Source: Streptomyces carminius (GTDB taxonomy: Bacteria; Actinomycetota; Actinomycetes; Streptomycetales; Streptomycetaceae). From it: 64,000 bases of DNA. This document shows positions 42,825 through 51,860 of the stretch, piece by piece. Location of the stretch: contig NZ_PGGW01000039.1 of the NCBI RefSeq assembly GCF_002794255.1, positions 186,001 through 250,000 of the forward strand. Direction: 5' to 3'. Made by a program: the position numbers and the translations under genes. The first letter of the stretch is position 1. Each line of letters starts with the position of its first letter. The notes under the pieces are model-generated. The model made no database searches and was not told the origin of the DNA. It saw only the letters and a program-made list of their open reading frames with translations.

Positions 42825-45800
42825 TCACGGCCGGGGCGGCAGCGGCGGCCGGGAGCGGTCGGGCACGTCCCCGTAGCCGGGCGGGGCCGCCGCCGGGTGC
42901 CTCTCCAGCAGGTCCAGGGCGGTGCGTACGGCCGTCTCCAGCATCGGATGGCGGTCCTGGGTCCAGTCCCGGGGCGTGCGCAGTATCTCGATGTCGGGCT
43001 CCACGCCGTGGTTCTCCACGGACCAGCCGTACCCGTCGAACCACGCCGCGTTCATCGGCACCGTGATCACCGTGCCGTCGCCGAGCCGGTGGCGCCCGGT
43101 CATCCCGACGACCCCGCCCCAGGTGCGGGTGCCGACCACGGGGCCGATGCCCAGCAGCCGGAACGCCGCGGTGATCATGTCGCCGTCGGAGGCGGTGGCC
43201 TCGTCGGCCAGCGCCACGATCGGGCCGCGCGGCGCGTTGGAGGCGTAGCTGACCGGCCGGGCGTCGCGGATCAGGTCCCAGCCCAGCACCTTGCGGGTCA
43301 GCGCCTCGACCACCAGCTCGCTGATGTGGCCGCCCGCGTTGCCGCGCACGTCCACGATCAGCGCGGGCCGGGAGACCTCCACCCGCAGGTCGCGGTTGAA
43401 CTGCGCCCAGCCCGAACCGCCCATGTCCGGGATGTGCAGGTAGCCGCACCTGCCCTCGCTCAGCCTCCGTACGACCGCCCGCCGCCGGCTCACCCAGTCC
43501 TGGTAGCGCAGCGGGCGCTCGTCGACGAGGGGGACGACGGCGACCCGGCGGGGCCGGCTCGGCTCCGCGCCGGGCGGGTCGCCCGCGTCGTGGGTGAGGA
43601 AGGCCAGTTCGACGGTGGTGCCGCCGGCCGCGGCCAGCAGCGGGTAGGGGCCGGCGACCGGATCCACCGGGCGGCCGTCCACATGGGTGAGCAGCGAGCC
43701 GTCCCGGACGCCCGAGCCGGCCAGCGGCGACCGGGCCCGGGAATCGGAGGACTCGCCGGGCAGGACGCGTTCCACCCGCCACCGGCCGTCCCCGGTGGGG
43801 GCGAGGTCGGCGCCCAGCAGCCCGATCGGCCGCTGGTAGTGGGCGGGCCCCTCGTCGCGCCGGGCGGGCGAGACGTACGCGTGCGAGGTGCCCAGCTCGC
43901 CCACCGTCTCGCGGAGCAGGTCGGCGAACTCGTCCGGGGAGGCCACCCGCTCCACCAGCGGCCGGTACTGGGCCAGGACCGCGTCCCAGTCGACGCCGGA
44001 CATGCCCGGGTCCCAGAAGTAGGACCGCATGATCCGGCCCGCCTCCTCGAAGGCCTGCCGCCACTCCGCGCAGGGGTCCACGTCGTGCAGGATGCGGCGC
44101 AGGTCGAGGTGGGTCGTGGAGTCGCCGTCGGCGGACTCGGTGGCCGGGACCGCCCGCAGGTCGCCCTCGTCGTTGACCACCAGCCGGGTGCCGTCGCCGC
44201 TGACCGCGAACCAGTCGATGTCCCCGGTCAGCTCGGTCCGCTTGGCCTTGACCAGGTCGAAGTGCTCCAGGGTGGGGCGGCCGGAGGTGTCGGCGGGGTT
44301 GGCGAACGTCTCGCCCAGCGCCCCGGAGATCGGCCAGCGCAGCCAGACCAGCCCGCCGCCGCTGACGGGGTGGAGGGAGGAGTACTTCGAGGCCGGCACC
44401 GGGAACGGGGTGACCCGGCTGGCCAGCCCCTCGGCCTCCACCAGCACCGTGCCCTCCTCGCCGGCGGCCTCGCCGAGCGCGTCCGGGTCCAGTCCGCCGG
44501 CCGCCGGGCGGCCCTCGGGGGAGAGCGCGAAGGGCGAGGGTGTCGCCGAGGACAGCGGCACCAGGTACGGGCGGCAGCCCAGCGGGAAGGACAGGTCCCC
44601 GGTGTGCACGTCGTAGACCGGGTCGAAGCCGCGCCAGGAGAGGAAGGCCAGATAGCGGCCGTCCCGGGTGAAGACGGGCTGCTCGTCCTCGAAGCGGCCC
44701 TCGGTGACGTCCAGTGTCGTCCGGTCGCTCAGCCGGGCGATCCGGATGCGGCTGAGGGCGCCGCCGGTCCCGGGCTGGGCCCAGGCCAGCCACTGGGAGT
44801 CCGGGGAGAAGGCGAGGTGGCGCACCGGGCCGTCCTCGGAGCGGGCCAGTTCGGTGACACCGGTGTCCGCTGCCTCCCCGGTGGCCCCGGTGTCCCCGCC
44901 GGTGCCGGTGTCCGGCGCGGTGTCGGACGGGGCGTCCGGCGGCGGGGCGTCCTCGGCCGTCTCCCCGCCGGTCTCCACGGCGGGCTCCCCGCCGGTGCCG
45001 CCGTCCCCGGGGCTCCCGTCGGCGCTCCCCGCGTCCCCGGCGCCGGTGCGGACCAGCAGCAGCCGGCCGTCGTGCGAGGCGACGGCGAGCGTCTCGCCGT
45101 CCGGCGCGGCGATCAGTTCGTGCACCCGCCCCAGCCGGCCGGCCGCCGTCCGCCGCGGCTCGCCGGTGCCGCTGGCCCGCGGCAGGCCGGCGATCTCCAC
45201 GGCGTCCTCGCCCTCGGCGTCGGTGACGTAGGCGATCTGCCCGGTGGAGCCGAGCATCTCCGGCAGCCTCACCCGCACCCCCGGGGTGTCGGCGATCACC
45301 CGGGCCGGGCCGTCGCGGTGGGTGAGCCAGTACAGGCTGCCACGTACCCCGACCGCGCTGGCCCGCCCGGTGGTGTCCACGGCCAGGGAGTTCACATGGC
45401 CCGCGGCCGGCACCTGGTAGCCGCGCCGTCCGGCGCGCGGCCCGCCCAGCCGTACGGCCAGCCGGCGCGGCCGCGCGTGCGGGGAGAGGTCGTCCACCAG
45501 CCACAGCTCGCCGCCGCACTGGTACACCACCCGCTGCCCGTCGGTGGCGGCGTGGCGGGCGTAGAAGTCGGCGTGGTCGGTGTGGCGGCGCAGGTCCGTG
45601 CCGTCGGGGCGGCAGGAGTAGAGGTTGCCGACGCCCTCGTGGTCGGAGAGGAAGGCGATCCGGCCACCGACGATCATCGGGCAGTCCAGGTGCCCGTACA
45701 GCTCGGGCACCAGGCGTTCGCCCTCCAGCCACAGCCGTCCCGTCGCCCCGCCGCGGTACCGCTTCCAGGCGGCGGGTTCGTGCGGCGGGGTGCCGGTCAG

Positions 45801-46346
45801 CAGCAGGGTGCGGACCTCGCCGTCGAGGTCGGCGACGGCCAGGTCCGACACCGGCCCCCAGGGCAGCTTCTCGCCGGGGCCGCCGTCGGTGGACAGCCGG
45901 TGGGCCCAGGCGAAGTGCGAGAACGGCTGGCCGTGCGAGGCCACGGCCAGGATGTCGCCGTCCGGGGTCCAGCCGCGGACCTGGGTGTCGACGGCCCCCC
46001 AGTACGTCAGCTGCCGCGACGGGCCGCCCTCGACGGGGGTGAGGTGGACCTCGGGGTCCAGGCTCCGCCAGGTCGTGTACGCGAGGTGGCGGCCGTCGGG
46101 GGAGAAGCGGGGGTGCCCGATCCGGGTGCGGTCCACCGTCAGACGCCAGGCGCGCGGGGGGTGGTGTGCCGCCGGTGTGCCCTCGGGGACGAGCGGGGCG
46201 ACCCACAGGTCGTCCTCGGCGGTGAAGCACAGCAGCTCACCGTGGAGGTGCGGAAACCGGAGGTAGACGCCGGGCGGCTGCCCGTCCGCCGGGGCCGGGG
46301 GGACGGGCGGAGCCGGAGGGGCGGAGGAAGCGCTCACCCCTCCCAT
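42825..46346 (-). CDS. tricorn protease homologue (S41 family)
   Basis: A giant cytosolic peptidase of 1173 aa. The N-terminal half is a beta-propeller region (repeats such as HPRFSPDGRHLAYTTWRSLD and GRIAFLSDHEGVGNLYSC), interrupted near residues 470-520 by a Gly/Thr/Glu-rich spacer; a second propeller (FSPDSQWLAWAQPG, FTRDGRYLAFLSWRG), a PDZ-like domain (VRDGSLLTHVDGRPVD) and the C-terminal S41 domain follow. The latter holds LIVDVRGNAGGHISELV and the catalytic Ser in ALADEATASDGDMITAAFR. Tricorn trims peptides released by the proteasome. ATG 46346 or GTG 46337 could be the start. Confidence 0.92.
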   Translation of the reverse strand: MGGVSASSAPPAPPVPPAPADGQPPGVYLRFPHLHGELLCFTAEDDLWVAPLVPEGTPAAHHPPRAWRLTVDRTRIGHPRFSPDGRHLAYTTWRSLDPEVHLTPVEGGPSRQLTYWGAVDTQVRGWTPDGDILAVASHGQPFSHFAWAHRLSTDGGPGEKLPWGPVSDLAVADLDGEVRTLLLTGTPPHEPAAWKRYRGGATGRLWLEGERLVPELYGHLDCPMIVGGRIAFLSDHEGVGNLYSCRPDGTDLRRHTDHADFYARHAATDGQRVVYQCGGELWLVDDLSPHARPRRLAVRLGGPRAGRRGYQVPAAGHVNSLAVDTTGRASAVGVRGSLYWLTHRDGPARVIADTPGVRVRLPEMLGSTGQIAYVTDAEGEDAVEIAGLPRASGTGEPRRTAAGRLGRVHELIAAPDGETLAVASHDGRLLLVRTGAGDAGSADGSPGDGGTGGEPAVETGGETAEDAPPPDAPSDTAPDTGTGGDTGATGEAADTGVTELARSEDGPVRHLAFSPDSQWLAWAQPGTGGALSRIRIARLSDRTTLDVTEGRFEDEQPVFTRDGRYLAFLSWRGFDPVYDVHTGDLSFPLGCRPYLVPLSSATPSPFALSPEGRPAAGGLDPDALGEAAGEEGTVLVEAEGLASRVTPFPVPASKYSSLHPVSGGGLVWLRWPISGALGETFANPADTSGRPTLEHFDLVKAKRTELTGDIDWFAVSGDGTRLVVNDEGDLRAVPATESADGDSTTHLDLRRILHDVDPCAEWRQAFEEAGRIMRSYFWDPGMSGVDWDAVLAQYRPLVERVASPDEFADLLRETVGELGTSHAYVSPARRDEGPAHYQRPIGLLGADLAPTGDGRWRVERVLPGESSDSRARSPLAGSGVRDGSLLTHVDGRPVDPVAGPYPLLAAAGGTTVELAFLTHDAGDPPGAEPSRPRRVAVVPLVDERPLRYQDWVSRRRAVVRRLSEGRCGYLHIPDMGGSGWAQFNRDLRVEVSRPALIVDVRGNAGGHISELVVEALTRKVLGWDLIRDARPVSYASNAPRGPIVALADEATASDGDMITAAFRLLGIGPVVGTRTWGGVVGMTGRHRLGDGTVITVPMNAAWFDGYGWSVENHGVEPDIEILRTPRDWTQDRHPMLETAVRTALDLLERHPAAAPPGYGDVPDRSRPPLPPRP

Positions 46347-47024
46347 GATCGGCCGCCGGACGGGTGACGGCAACTCCTGCCGCCGGCCCCGGCGCCGGTC
46401 CTGCTCCCGGCTCGGTACGGGGTCCCGGCCCGGCGGTGGACCACGAGGGACCTCCGTTCACCCGGACGGGTGAGATCGGGGTCCACGGCGAGCCGCCCGG
46501 GCGGTGCGGGACGGGACAGCGCGGGACGGAGCGGCGCGGGACGGAGCGGCGCGCAACAGGGCAGTGCGCAACAGGGCAGTGCGGGACAGGGCAGATTGGG
46601 GCAGGGGGTTCCCCGGTTCCGGGCCGGGGGCGCGGGTGGTCGTCACCGCGCCGATCGTCAGGACCGGTGTCCTCGCGGGCTCCGCCGGGGCGCCCGACCA
46701 GGTGCGGTGGTCGGGCTGCCGGGCTCCGGCCCGGCCGTTCGGCGCCGCCCGGTGAGCGGGCGTGGTGGCCGCCGCGATGGCGGGCGAGGGGCCGCGCGGG
46801 CCACTCGCCGGGGGTGTCGGGGCGCGTCCGCCGCGCCCGGTGCGGATCGGTTCCGCCGGTCCTGTGCCCCGGCGGGCTTCTGAGGGGTGGTGCTCCTGGG
46901 AGGTGGTGGGGTGCCCGGACCTTCCGGCCCGTCCGGCCTCGCCGGTCCCGCCGGTCCCGCCGGTCCTCCGTGGCTCCCCGGCGGCGCTGTCCGCCGTGTG
47001 CCGTCCGCTGCCGTCGCCGGGACG
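46347..47024. other. 678-bp gap with minisatellite, no supportable gene
   Basis: Between the tricorn start and the SsgA-like stop I find no open frame with a ribosome site or domain. It holds the 15-bp minisatellite below and, at about 46920-46970, a run of GGTCCCGCC-like units. It probably contains the tricorn promoter at its left end. Confidence 0.5.
46506..46595. repeat. 15-bp minisatellite, six units
   Basis: Six consecutive 15-bp units with consensus GCGSRACRGRGCRGY: units at 46521 and 46536 are identical (GCGGGACGGAGCGGC), those at 46551 and 46566 are identical (GCGCAACAGGGCAGT), and 46506 and 46581 are variants. The 15-bp period keeps reading frames open as pentapeptide repeats, but no gene start is associated. 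Confidence 0.85.
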
Positions 47025-47438
47025 TCACACCCCCCGCAACAGCGCGGTCAGCACCCTGTCGATGTCCAGCTCGTGGCGCTCGTCGCCGCCGGACACCAGC
47101 TCGTAGGTGCCGCGCAGGAAGCGCCGCAGGTCGGCGGTGGCGAACTCGATCACGGCCACCCCCTCCGGCGCCCGCAGCTCGACGACGGTCCGTCCCGTCT
47201 CGCCCGGCCGGACGTGCACGTCCCCCGGGCCGGCCGGGGACCGCATGCCCTCCTCCAGCAGTTCACGGGAGAACACCCAGACGACCTCGTGGCCGTCGAG
47301 GGAGACGTCGGAGGGGAAGACGATCCGCACGGCGAAGGGGTCCTGCCGGTCGTAGCGCAACCCGACGGGGATGTCCCGGGTGAGGGAGGGGACGGTGACC
47401 AGACGGGCCTGGACGTTGTGGTCGATGATGATGGGCAT
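47025..47438 (-). CDS. ssgE: SsgA-like sporulation/cell-division protein (probably SsgE)
   Basis: A 137-aa SsgA-like protein (SALP), a family restricted to sporulating actinomycetes that controls septum and spore-wall events. Visible family blocks: LRYDRQDPFAVRIVFPSDVS, EVVWVFSRELLEEGMRSPAG, GDVHVRP and RFLRGTYELV. GGAAGGAG lies 7 nt before the ATG. I recall SsgE (SCO3158) next to the cobalt/nickel transporter genes in S. coelicolor, the same context as here, so the symbol rests on synteny from memory; it could be another SALP. Confidence 0.85.
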   Translation of the reverse strand: MPIIIDHNVQARLVTVPSLTRDIPVGLRYDRQDPFAVRIVFPSDVSLDGHEVVWVFSRELLEEGMRSPAGPGDVHVRPGETGRTVVELRAPEGVAVIEFATADLRRFLRGTYELVSGGDERHELDIDRVLTALLRGV

Positions 47439-47666
47439 GGCGCTGCTCCTTCCGGGGGCCTGCTTTCCTACGACCCAGCCAGGGCGTTTTCATGACGACA
47501 TACCGCGAGTAATTTCTGTGAGCTCTGCAACAATTTTGTGAGGATCCGGCATTCGCGACTGCTCGGGCTTACCGGTCGGTCCGTGTCAATTGCCCTCCAA
47601 GCGGCCGGTTCGGCGACGCTTCCCGACCCGACTGACCACACGCGGTCACTGGCGGCACAGGCGCTC

Positions 47667-47697
47667 TTGCAAAAGGTTCGCAACAAGTCCTTACTAT
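47667..47697 (+). promoter_or_regulatory. Nur-type nickel box and promoter of the transporter operon
   Basis: TTGCAA-N5-TCGCAA (47667-47683) differs at one base from the Nur consensus TTGCAA-N5-TTGCAA and overlaps the -35 position of the -10 box TACTAT (47692-47697). The rest of the 318-bp gap to the divergent SsgA-like gene has a weaker similar element (TGCAA-N5-TTGTG, about 47526-47540) and no gene. Nickel-bound Nur would block transcription here. Confidence 0.65.
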
Positions 47698-47756
47698 CGG
47701 GAAGGGGAGCCGACTCCCTCGCGCGGTGTCCCTGCAAGCAGAGAGCGGAGCCCGAC

Positions 47757-48872
47757 ATGCATGTCCCCGACGGATTCCTCGACGCCCCCGTGTCGGTGGC
47801 CACCGGCGCCGTCGCCGCGGCCGCCGTCGCGGTGAGCCTGCGCGGCGCCCGCCGCGAGCTGGCGGGCGCCGCCGACAGCCTCGGCGCGGAGCGCACGGCG
47901 CCGCTGGCCGGGCTGGTGGCGGCCTTCGTCTTCGCCGTCCAGATGCTCAACTTCCCCGTCGGGGCCGGCACCAGCGGGCATCTGATGGGCGGGGCGCTCG
48001 CGGCCGTGCTCGTCGGTCCGTACACGGCCGTGCTCTGCCTGGCCGTGGTCCTGCTGCTCCAGGCACTCCTCTTCGCCGACGGCGGCCTCACCGCGCTGGG
48101 CACCAACATCACCCTGATCGGCGTGGTCACCGTGGTGACCGCCTACGCCGTCTTCCGCGCCCTGGTGCTGGTCCTGCCCCGCAGGCGGAGCTCGGTCACC
48201 GCGGCCGCCTTCACCGCCGCCCTGGTCTCCGTACCGGCCGCCGCCGCCGTCTTCACCGGCCTGTACGCGATCGGCGGCACCGCCGAGGTCTCCCTGGGGA
48301 AGGTCCTCGCGGCGATGCTCGGCGTCCACACGCTGATCGGCTTCGGCGAGGCGGCCATCACCGCCGCCACCGTGAGCGCGGTCCTCGCCGTCCGCCCGGA
48401 CCTGGTGTACGGCGCCCGCGGTCTGACCCGCCCCCTCGTCCTGCGCGCCGCCGACGGCACGGAGCTGCCCGCGCCCGCCGGCGGTACGGAGCCCGCCGCG
48501 CGGCCCGCCGCCTCCGCCCGGAGGGTCTGGGCGGGCGGACTGGCCGCCACCCTGCTGTGCGCCGGGGTCGTGAGCTTCTACGCCTCCGCCTCGCCCGACG
48601 GCCTGGAGAAGGTCGCCGGTGAGCACGGCATCGCCGAGCGGGAGGAGGAGCACGGCCTGGCCGGCTCGCCGCTCGCCGACTACGGTGTGGCCGACATCGC
48701 GAACGAGCGGCTCTCCGGCGGGGTCGCCGGGGTCGTCGGGGTGGGCGCGACCCTGGCCGTCGGCTCCGGGGTCACCCTGCTGGCCGTCCGCCGCCGCCGG
48801 GCCGGGGAGGCGGCCGGGACCGGGGCCGACGGCCGTACGGCCGGGGCCGGCACCCCGGCCGGAACCGCCTGA
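47757..48872 (+). CDS. cbiM: ECF nickel/cobalt transporter substrate component, CbiM-CbiN fusion
   Basis: A 371-aa membrane protein. The N-terminus MHVPDGFLDAPVSVATGAVA carries the metal-coordinating Met-His start of CbiM/NikM; further blocks are MLNFPVGAGTSGHLMGGALA and LGTNITLIGVV. After about residue 220 a linker leads to a PDGLE (CbiN-like) domain with two membrane helices: YASASPDGLEKVAGEHGI, then SPLADYGVADI. So M and N functions are fused. Nickel is favoured over cobalt by the upstream Nur-type box and the lack of a visible B12 riboswitch. Confidence 0.88.
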   Translation: MHVPDGFLDAPVSVATGAVAAAAVAVSLRGARRELAGAADSLGAERTAPLAGLVAAFVFAVQMLNFPVGAGTSGHLMGGALAAVLVGPYTAVLCLAVVLLLQALLFADGGLTALGTNITLIGVVTVVTAYAVFRALVLVLPRRRSSVTAAAFTAALVSVPAAAAVFTGLYAIGGTAEVSLGKVLAAMLGVHTLIGFGEAAITAATVSAVLAVRPDLVYGARGLTRPLVLRAADGTELPAPAGGTEPAARPAASARRVWAGGLAATLLCAGVVSFYASASPDGLEKVAGEHGIAEREEEHGLAGSPLADYGVADIANERLSGGVAGVVGVGATLAVGSGVTLLAVRRRRAGEAAGTGADGRTAGAGTPAGTA

Positions 48873-48873
48873 G

Positions 48874-49635
48874 ATGGGCGCCGGACACACCCACCGGCTC
48901 TACCGCCACGGGCACTCGCCCGTGCACCGGCTCCCCGCGCACTGCAAGACCGTCGCGGTCCTCGCCTTCGTCTTCACCGTGGTCGCCACGCCCCGCGAGG
49001 CGGTGTGGGCCTTCGGCCTCTACGCGCTGCTGCTGGCCGCGGTCGCCGCCGCGGCCCGCGTACCGCCCGGCCACCTGCTGAAGCGGATGCTGGTCGAGGT
49101 GCCGTTCGTGGCGTTCGCGGTCCTGCTGCCCTTCGTGGCGGAGGGACCGCGGGTGTCCGTGCTGGGCCTGGCGCTCAGCGAGCCCGGACTGTGGGGGGCC
49201 TGGAACGTCCTGGCCAAGGGCACCCTCGGCGTCGCCGCCTCCGTGCTGCTGGCCGCCACCACCGAGCTGCGCGAGCTGCTGCTCGGCCTCCAGCGGCTGC
49301 GCATGCCGCCGCTGCTGGTGCAGATCGCCTCCTTCATGCTCCGCTACGGCGACGTGATCGCGGACGAGATGCGCCGGATGGGCGTCGCCCGCGCTTCGCG
49401 CGGCTTCACCGCGCGGGGCCCGCGGCAGTGGGGAGTGCTGGCCAGGTCCGCCGGCGCGCTGTTCATCCGCTCCTACGAACGCGGCGAGCGCGTGCACCTG
49501 GCCATGGTCAGCCGCGGCTACACCGGCACGATGCCGGTGCTCGACGAGACGGCCGCCACCCGCGCGCAGTGGTCGTACGCCGCGGCCCTCCCGCTCGCCG
49601 CGCTCGCGGTCTGTCTGCTGGGATGGAGCCTGTGA
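48874..49635 (+). CDS. cbiQ: ECF transporter T component CbiQ
   Basis: A 253-aa membrane coupling protein that joins CbiM to the ATPase. Four to five hydrophobic segments, and the cytoplasmic coupling motifs MRRMGVARASRGF and MVSRGYTG near the C-terminus (Ala-Arg/Ser-Arg-Gly pattern). The start ATG lies one nt past the CbiM stop and its own stop overlaps the CbiO start. Confidence 0.9.
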   Translation: MGAGHTHRLYRHGHSPVHRLPAHCKTVAVLAFVFTVVATPREAVWAFGLYALLLAAVAAAARVPPGHLLKRMLVEVPFVAFAVLLPFVAEGPRVSVLGLALSEPGLWGAWNVLAKGTLGVAASVLLAATTELRELLLGLQRLRMPPLLVQIASFMLRYGDVIADEMRRMGVARASRGFTARGPRQWGVLARSAGALFIRSYERGERVHLAMVSRGYTGTMPVLDETAATRAQWSYAAALPLAALAVCLLGWSL

Positions 49636-50441
49636 CCACCGCCGACGCCGACCCCGGCCCCGCCCACCGGCCCGCCCCCGGGACCGCCGCGCCCCCCTCC
49701 CTGGAGGTGCGCGGCCTCGCCTACGCCTACCCCGACGGCCACCAGGCCCTGTTCGGCGTCGACCTCACGGTGCGGCGCGGTGAGCGGGTCGCGCTGCTCG
49801 GGCCCAACGGCGCGGGCAAGACCACCCTCGTCCTCCACCTGAACGGCATCCTCTCCGGCGGCGCGGGCAGCGTCACGGTGGCCGGGCTGCCGGTGAACCG
49901 GGCCAACGTCGCCGAGATCCGCCGCCGGGTCGGCATCGTCTTCCAGGACCCGGACGACCAGCTCTTCATGCCCACCGTCCGCGAGGACGTCGCCTTCGGC
50001 CCCGCCAACGCCGGGCTGCGCGGCGCCGAACTGGACGCCCGGGTGCGCGAGGCCCTCGACCGGGTGGGGATGGCGGACCACGCCGACCGCCCGCCGCACC
50101 ACCTGTCCTTCGGGCAGCGGCGCCGGGTGGCGGTGGCGACCGTGCTGGCCATGCGGCCGGAGATCGTCGTCCTGGACGAGCCGTCCTCCAACCTCGACCC
50201 CGCCTCCCGCCGCGAACTCGCCGACATCCTGCGGTCCCTGGACGTCACCGTGCTGATGGTCACCCACGACCTGCCGTACGCCCTGGAGTTGTGCCCGCGC
50301 TCGGTGATCCTCGGCGACGGCGTCATCGCCGCCGACGGACCCACCCGGGACCTGCTGACCGACACCGGGCTGATGCACGCCCACCGGCTGGAACTGCCGT
50401 TCGGCTTCGACCCCGGTTCGGTGACGCTTCCCCGGGCATAG
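49632..50441 (+). CDS. cbiO: ECF transporter ATPase CbiO
   Basis: A 269-aa ABC ATPase. Walker [14 protein letters not shown]-loop [10 protein letters not shown] typical of ECF ATPases, signature [16 protein letters not shown] (LSFGQ), Walker [11 protein letters not shown]-loop NLDP and H-loop [14 protein letters not shown] 49632 overlaps the CbiQ stop (GTGA); ATG 49623 is an in-frame alternative. Only one ATPase is present, so it should work as a homodimer. Confidence 0.92.
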   Translation: MTTADADPGPAHRPAPGTAAPPSLEVRGLAYAYPDGHQALFGVDLTVRRGERVALLGPNGAGKTTLVLHLNGILSGGAGSVTVAGLPVNRANVAEIRRRVGIVFQDPDDQLFMPTVREDVAFGPANAGLRGAELDARVREALDRVGMADHADRPPHHLSFGQRRRVAVATVLAMRPEIVVLDEPSSNLDPASRRELADILRSLDVTVLMVTHDLPYALELCPRSVILGDGVIAADGPTRDLLTDTGLMHAHRLELPFGFDPGSVTLPRA

Positions 50442-50501
50442 GAGCATGGACGGTACAAGCATCGACCACCGGCCGGGGGAGCCCGGCAGCCGGGGGGAAC
50501 A

Positions 50502-51689
50502 GTGGCCGACGTCCAGGGGACGGTGGCGGACGGCTGGGAGCCGGTCCGCGACGCCTTCCGCACCAACCTCGCCGAACGCGGCGACCGCGGCGCGGCCGTG
50601 GCCGTGTACCGGGACGGGCACCGGGTCGCCGACCTGTGGGGCGGTCTGGCCGACCCCCGCGGCGAGGCGCCCTGGACCGGGGAGACCGCCCAGCTCGTGC
50701 GCTCGGTGACCAAGGGGATCGCCTCGGCCGTCCCGCATCTGCTGCACCAGCGCGGACAACTGGACCTGGACGCCCCGGTGAGCGCGTACTGGCCGGAGTT
50801 CGCGGCGGCGGGCAAGGAGCGCGTCCTGGTGCGCCACCTGCTCGGCCACCGCGCCGGACTGCCCGCCCTGGACACCCCGCTCACCCCGGAGCAGGCCCTC
50901 GACGGCGTCTCCGGGCCGCGTGCCGTCGCCGCCCAGGCACCCGCCTGGGAGCCCGGCACCGCACACGGCTACCACGCCCAGACGTACGGCTGGCTGCTGG
51001 ACGAGCTGGTGCGCCGGGTCACCGGGCGCACCCTGGGCCGCTGGTTCGCCGAGGAGGTGGCCGGGCCGTACGGCCTGGACGTCTGGCTCGGACTGCCGGC
51101 CGGACAGGCGCACCGGGTGGGCCGGATCGCCGAGGTGGCGGCGCCGCCCGCGCCGCCCTCCCGGGGGCTGCGGGTCCGTCCCCGGCGCGAGGTCGCCGAG
51201 GCCTGGCGCGACCCGGACTCCCTCACCCGCCGGGCCTTCGCCGCGATCGACCCGTCCCCGGACGAGAACGACCCCGCCTACCTGGCCGCCGGACTCCCCT
51301 CCTCCGGGGGCGTGGCCACCGCCCGTGCCCTGGCCCGCTGCTACGCGGCGTTCATCGGCGACCTCGGCGACGGCACCCGACGGCTGTTCGAACCCGCCAC
51401 CCTCGCCCGGGCCCGCGCCGAGGAGTCGGCCGGGCCGGACCGCGTGCTGGTCGTCCCCACCCGCTTCGGGCGGGGGTACATGCTCCACGGGCCGTCCTGC
51501 CCGATGCTCGGGCCCGGCTCCTTCGGGCACTCCGGCCGCGGCGGCTCCCTGGCGTTCGCCGATCCGGAGACGGGGACGGCCTTCGCCTACGTCACCAACT
51601 CCCTGCAGAAATCGGTCACCTCCGACCCGCGGGCGCAGGCCCTGGTACGCGCCGTGCGCCGGGTGCCGGCCGGCCGGGACGCCCGCTGA
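50502..51689 (+). CDS. serine hydrolase, beta-lactamase class C/EstB esterase family
   Basis: A 395-aa cytosolic enzyme with the S-x-x-K motif VRSVTKG (Ser68, Lys71), a Tyr motif in [14 protein letters not shown] and GHSGRGGS in place of KTG. The sequence [13 protein letters not shown] is typical of EstB-like esterases. No signal peptide, so a metabolic esterase is more likely than a resistance beta-lactamase. GGGGGGAAC lies just before the GTG. It follows cbiO by 60 bp. Confidence 0.87.
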   Translation: MADVQGTVADGWEPVRDAFRTNLAERGDRGAAVAVYRDGHRVADLWGGLADPRGEAPWTGETAQLVRSVTKGIASAVPHLLHQRGQLDLDAPVSAYWPEFAAAGKERVLVRHLLGHRAGLPALDTPLTPEQALDGVSGPRAVAAQAPAWEPGTAHGYHAQTYGWLLDELVRRVTGRTLGRWFAEEVAGPYGLDVWLGLPAGQAHRVGRIAEVAAPPAPPSRGLRVRPRREVAEAWRDPDSLTRRAFAAIDPSPDENDPAYLAAGLPSSGGVATARALARCYAAFIGDLGDGTRRLFEPATLARARAEESAGPDRVLVVPTRFGRGYMLHGPSCPMLGPGSFGHSGRGGSLAFADPETGTAFAYVTNSLQKSVTSDPRAQALVRAVRRVPAGRDAR

Positions 51690-51804
51690 CGTCTGCCGAC
51701 GCCCGCCCGGCGGCGCACGGCGGCCGTGGGGCGGAGCCGTGAGGAAACCGGCCACATCGAAGGGCGAGGTTTCGGTTCCGTGACGCCGGGTAAAGCCCGG
51801 ATGA

Positions 51805-51822
51805 CATGGGAGCGCTCCCATG
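51805..51822. promoter_or_regulatory. CebR box upstream of the LPMO gene
   Basis: CATGGGAGCGCTCCCATG is an 18-bp perfect palindrome whose core TGGGAGCGCTCCCA equals the CebR operator, the cellobiose-responsive repressor site of Streptomyces. It lies 38 bp before the ATG, a good position for repression. Confidence 0.88.
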
Positions 51823-51860
51823 GTCCGGACCCCCCACAGCCGGAAAACGGAGACCAGAGA

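Noticed and set aside
42243..46367. 1374-codon plus-strand open frame opposite the tricorn protease
   Set aside because: Composition is that of an antisense shadow, with no domain; the minus-strand tricorn homologue explains the region.
47439..47756. cobalamin riboswitch before cbiM
   Set aside because: I could not find the conserved B12-box core; the Nur-type box explains control better. A covariance-model search would settle it.
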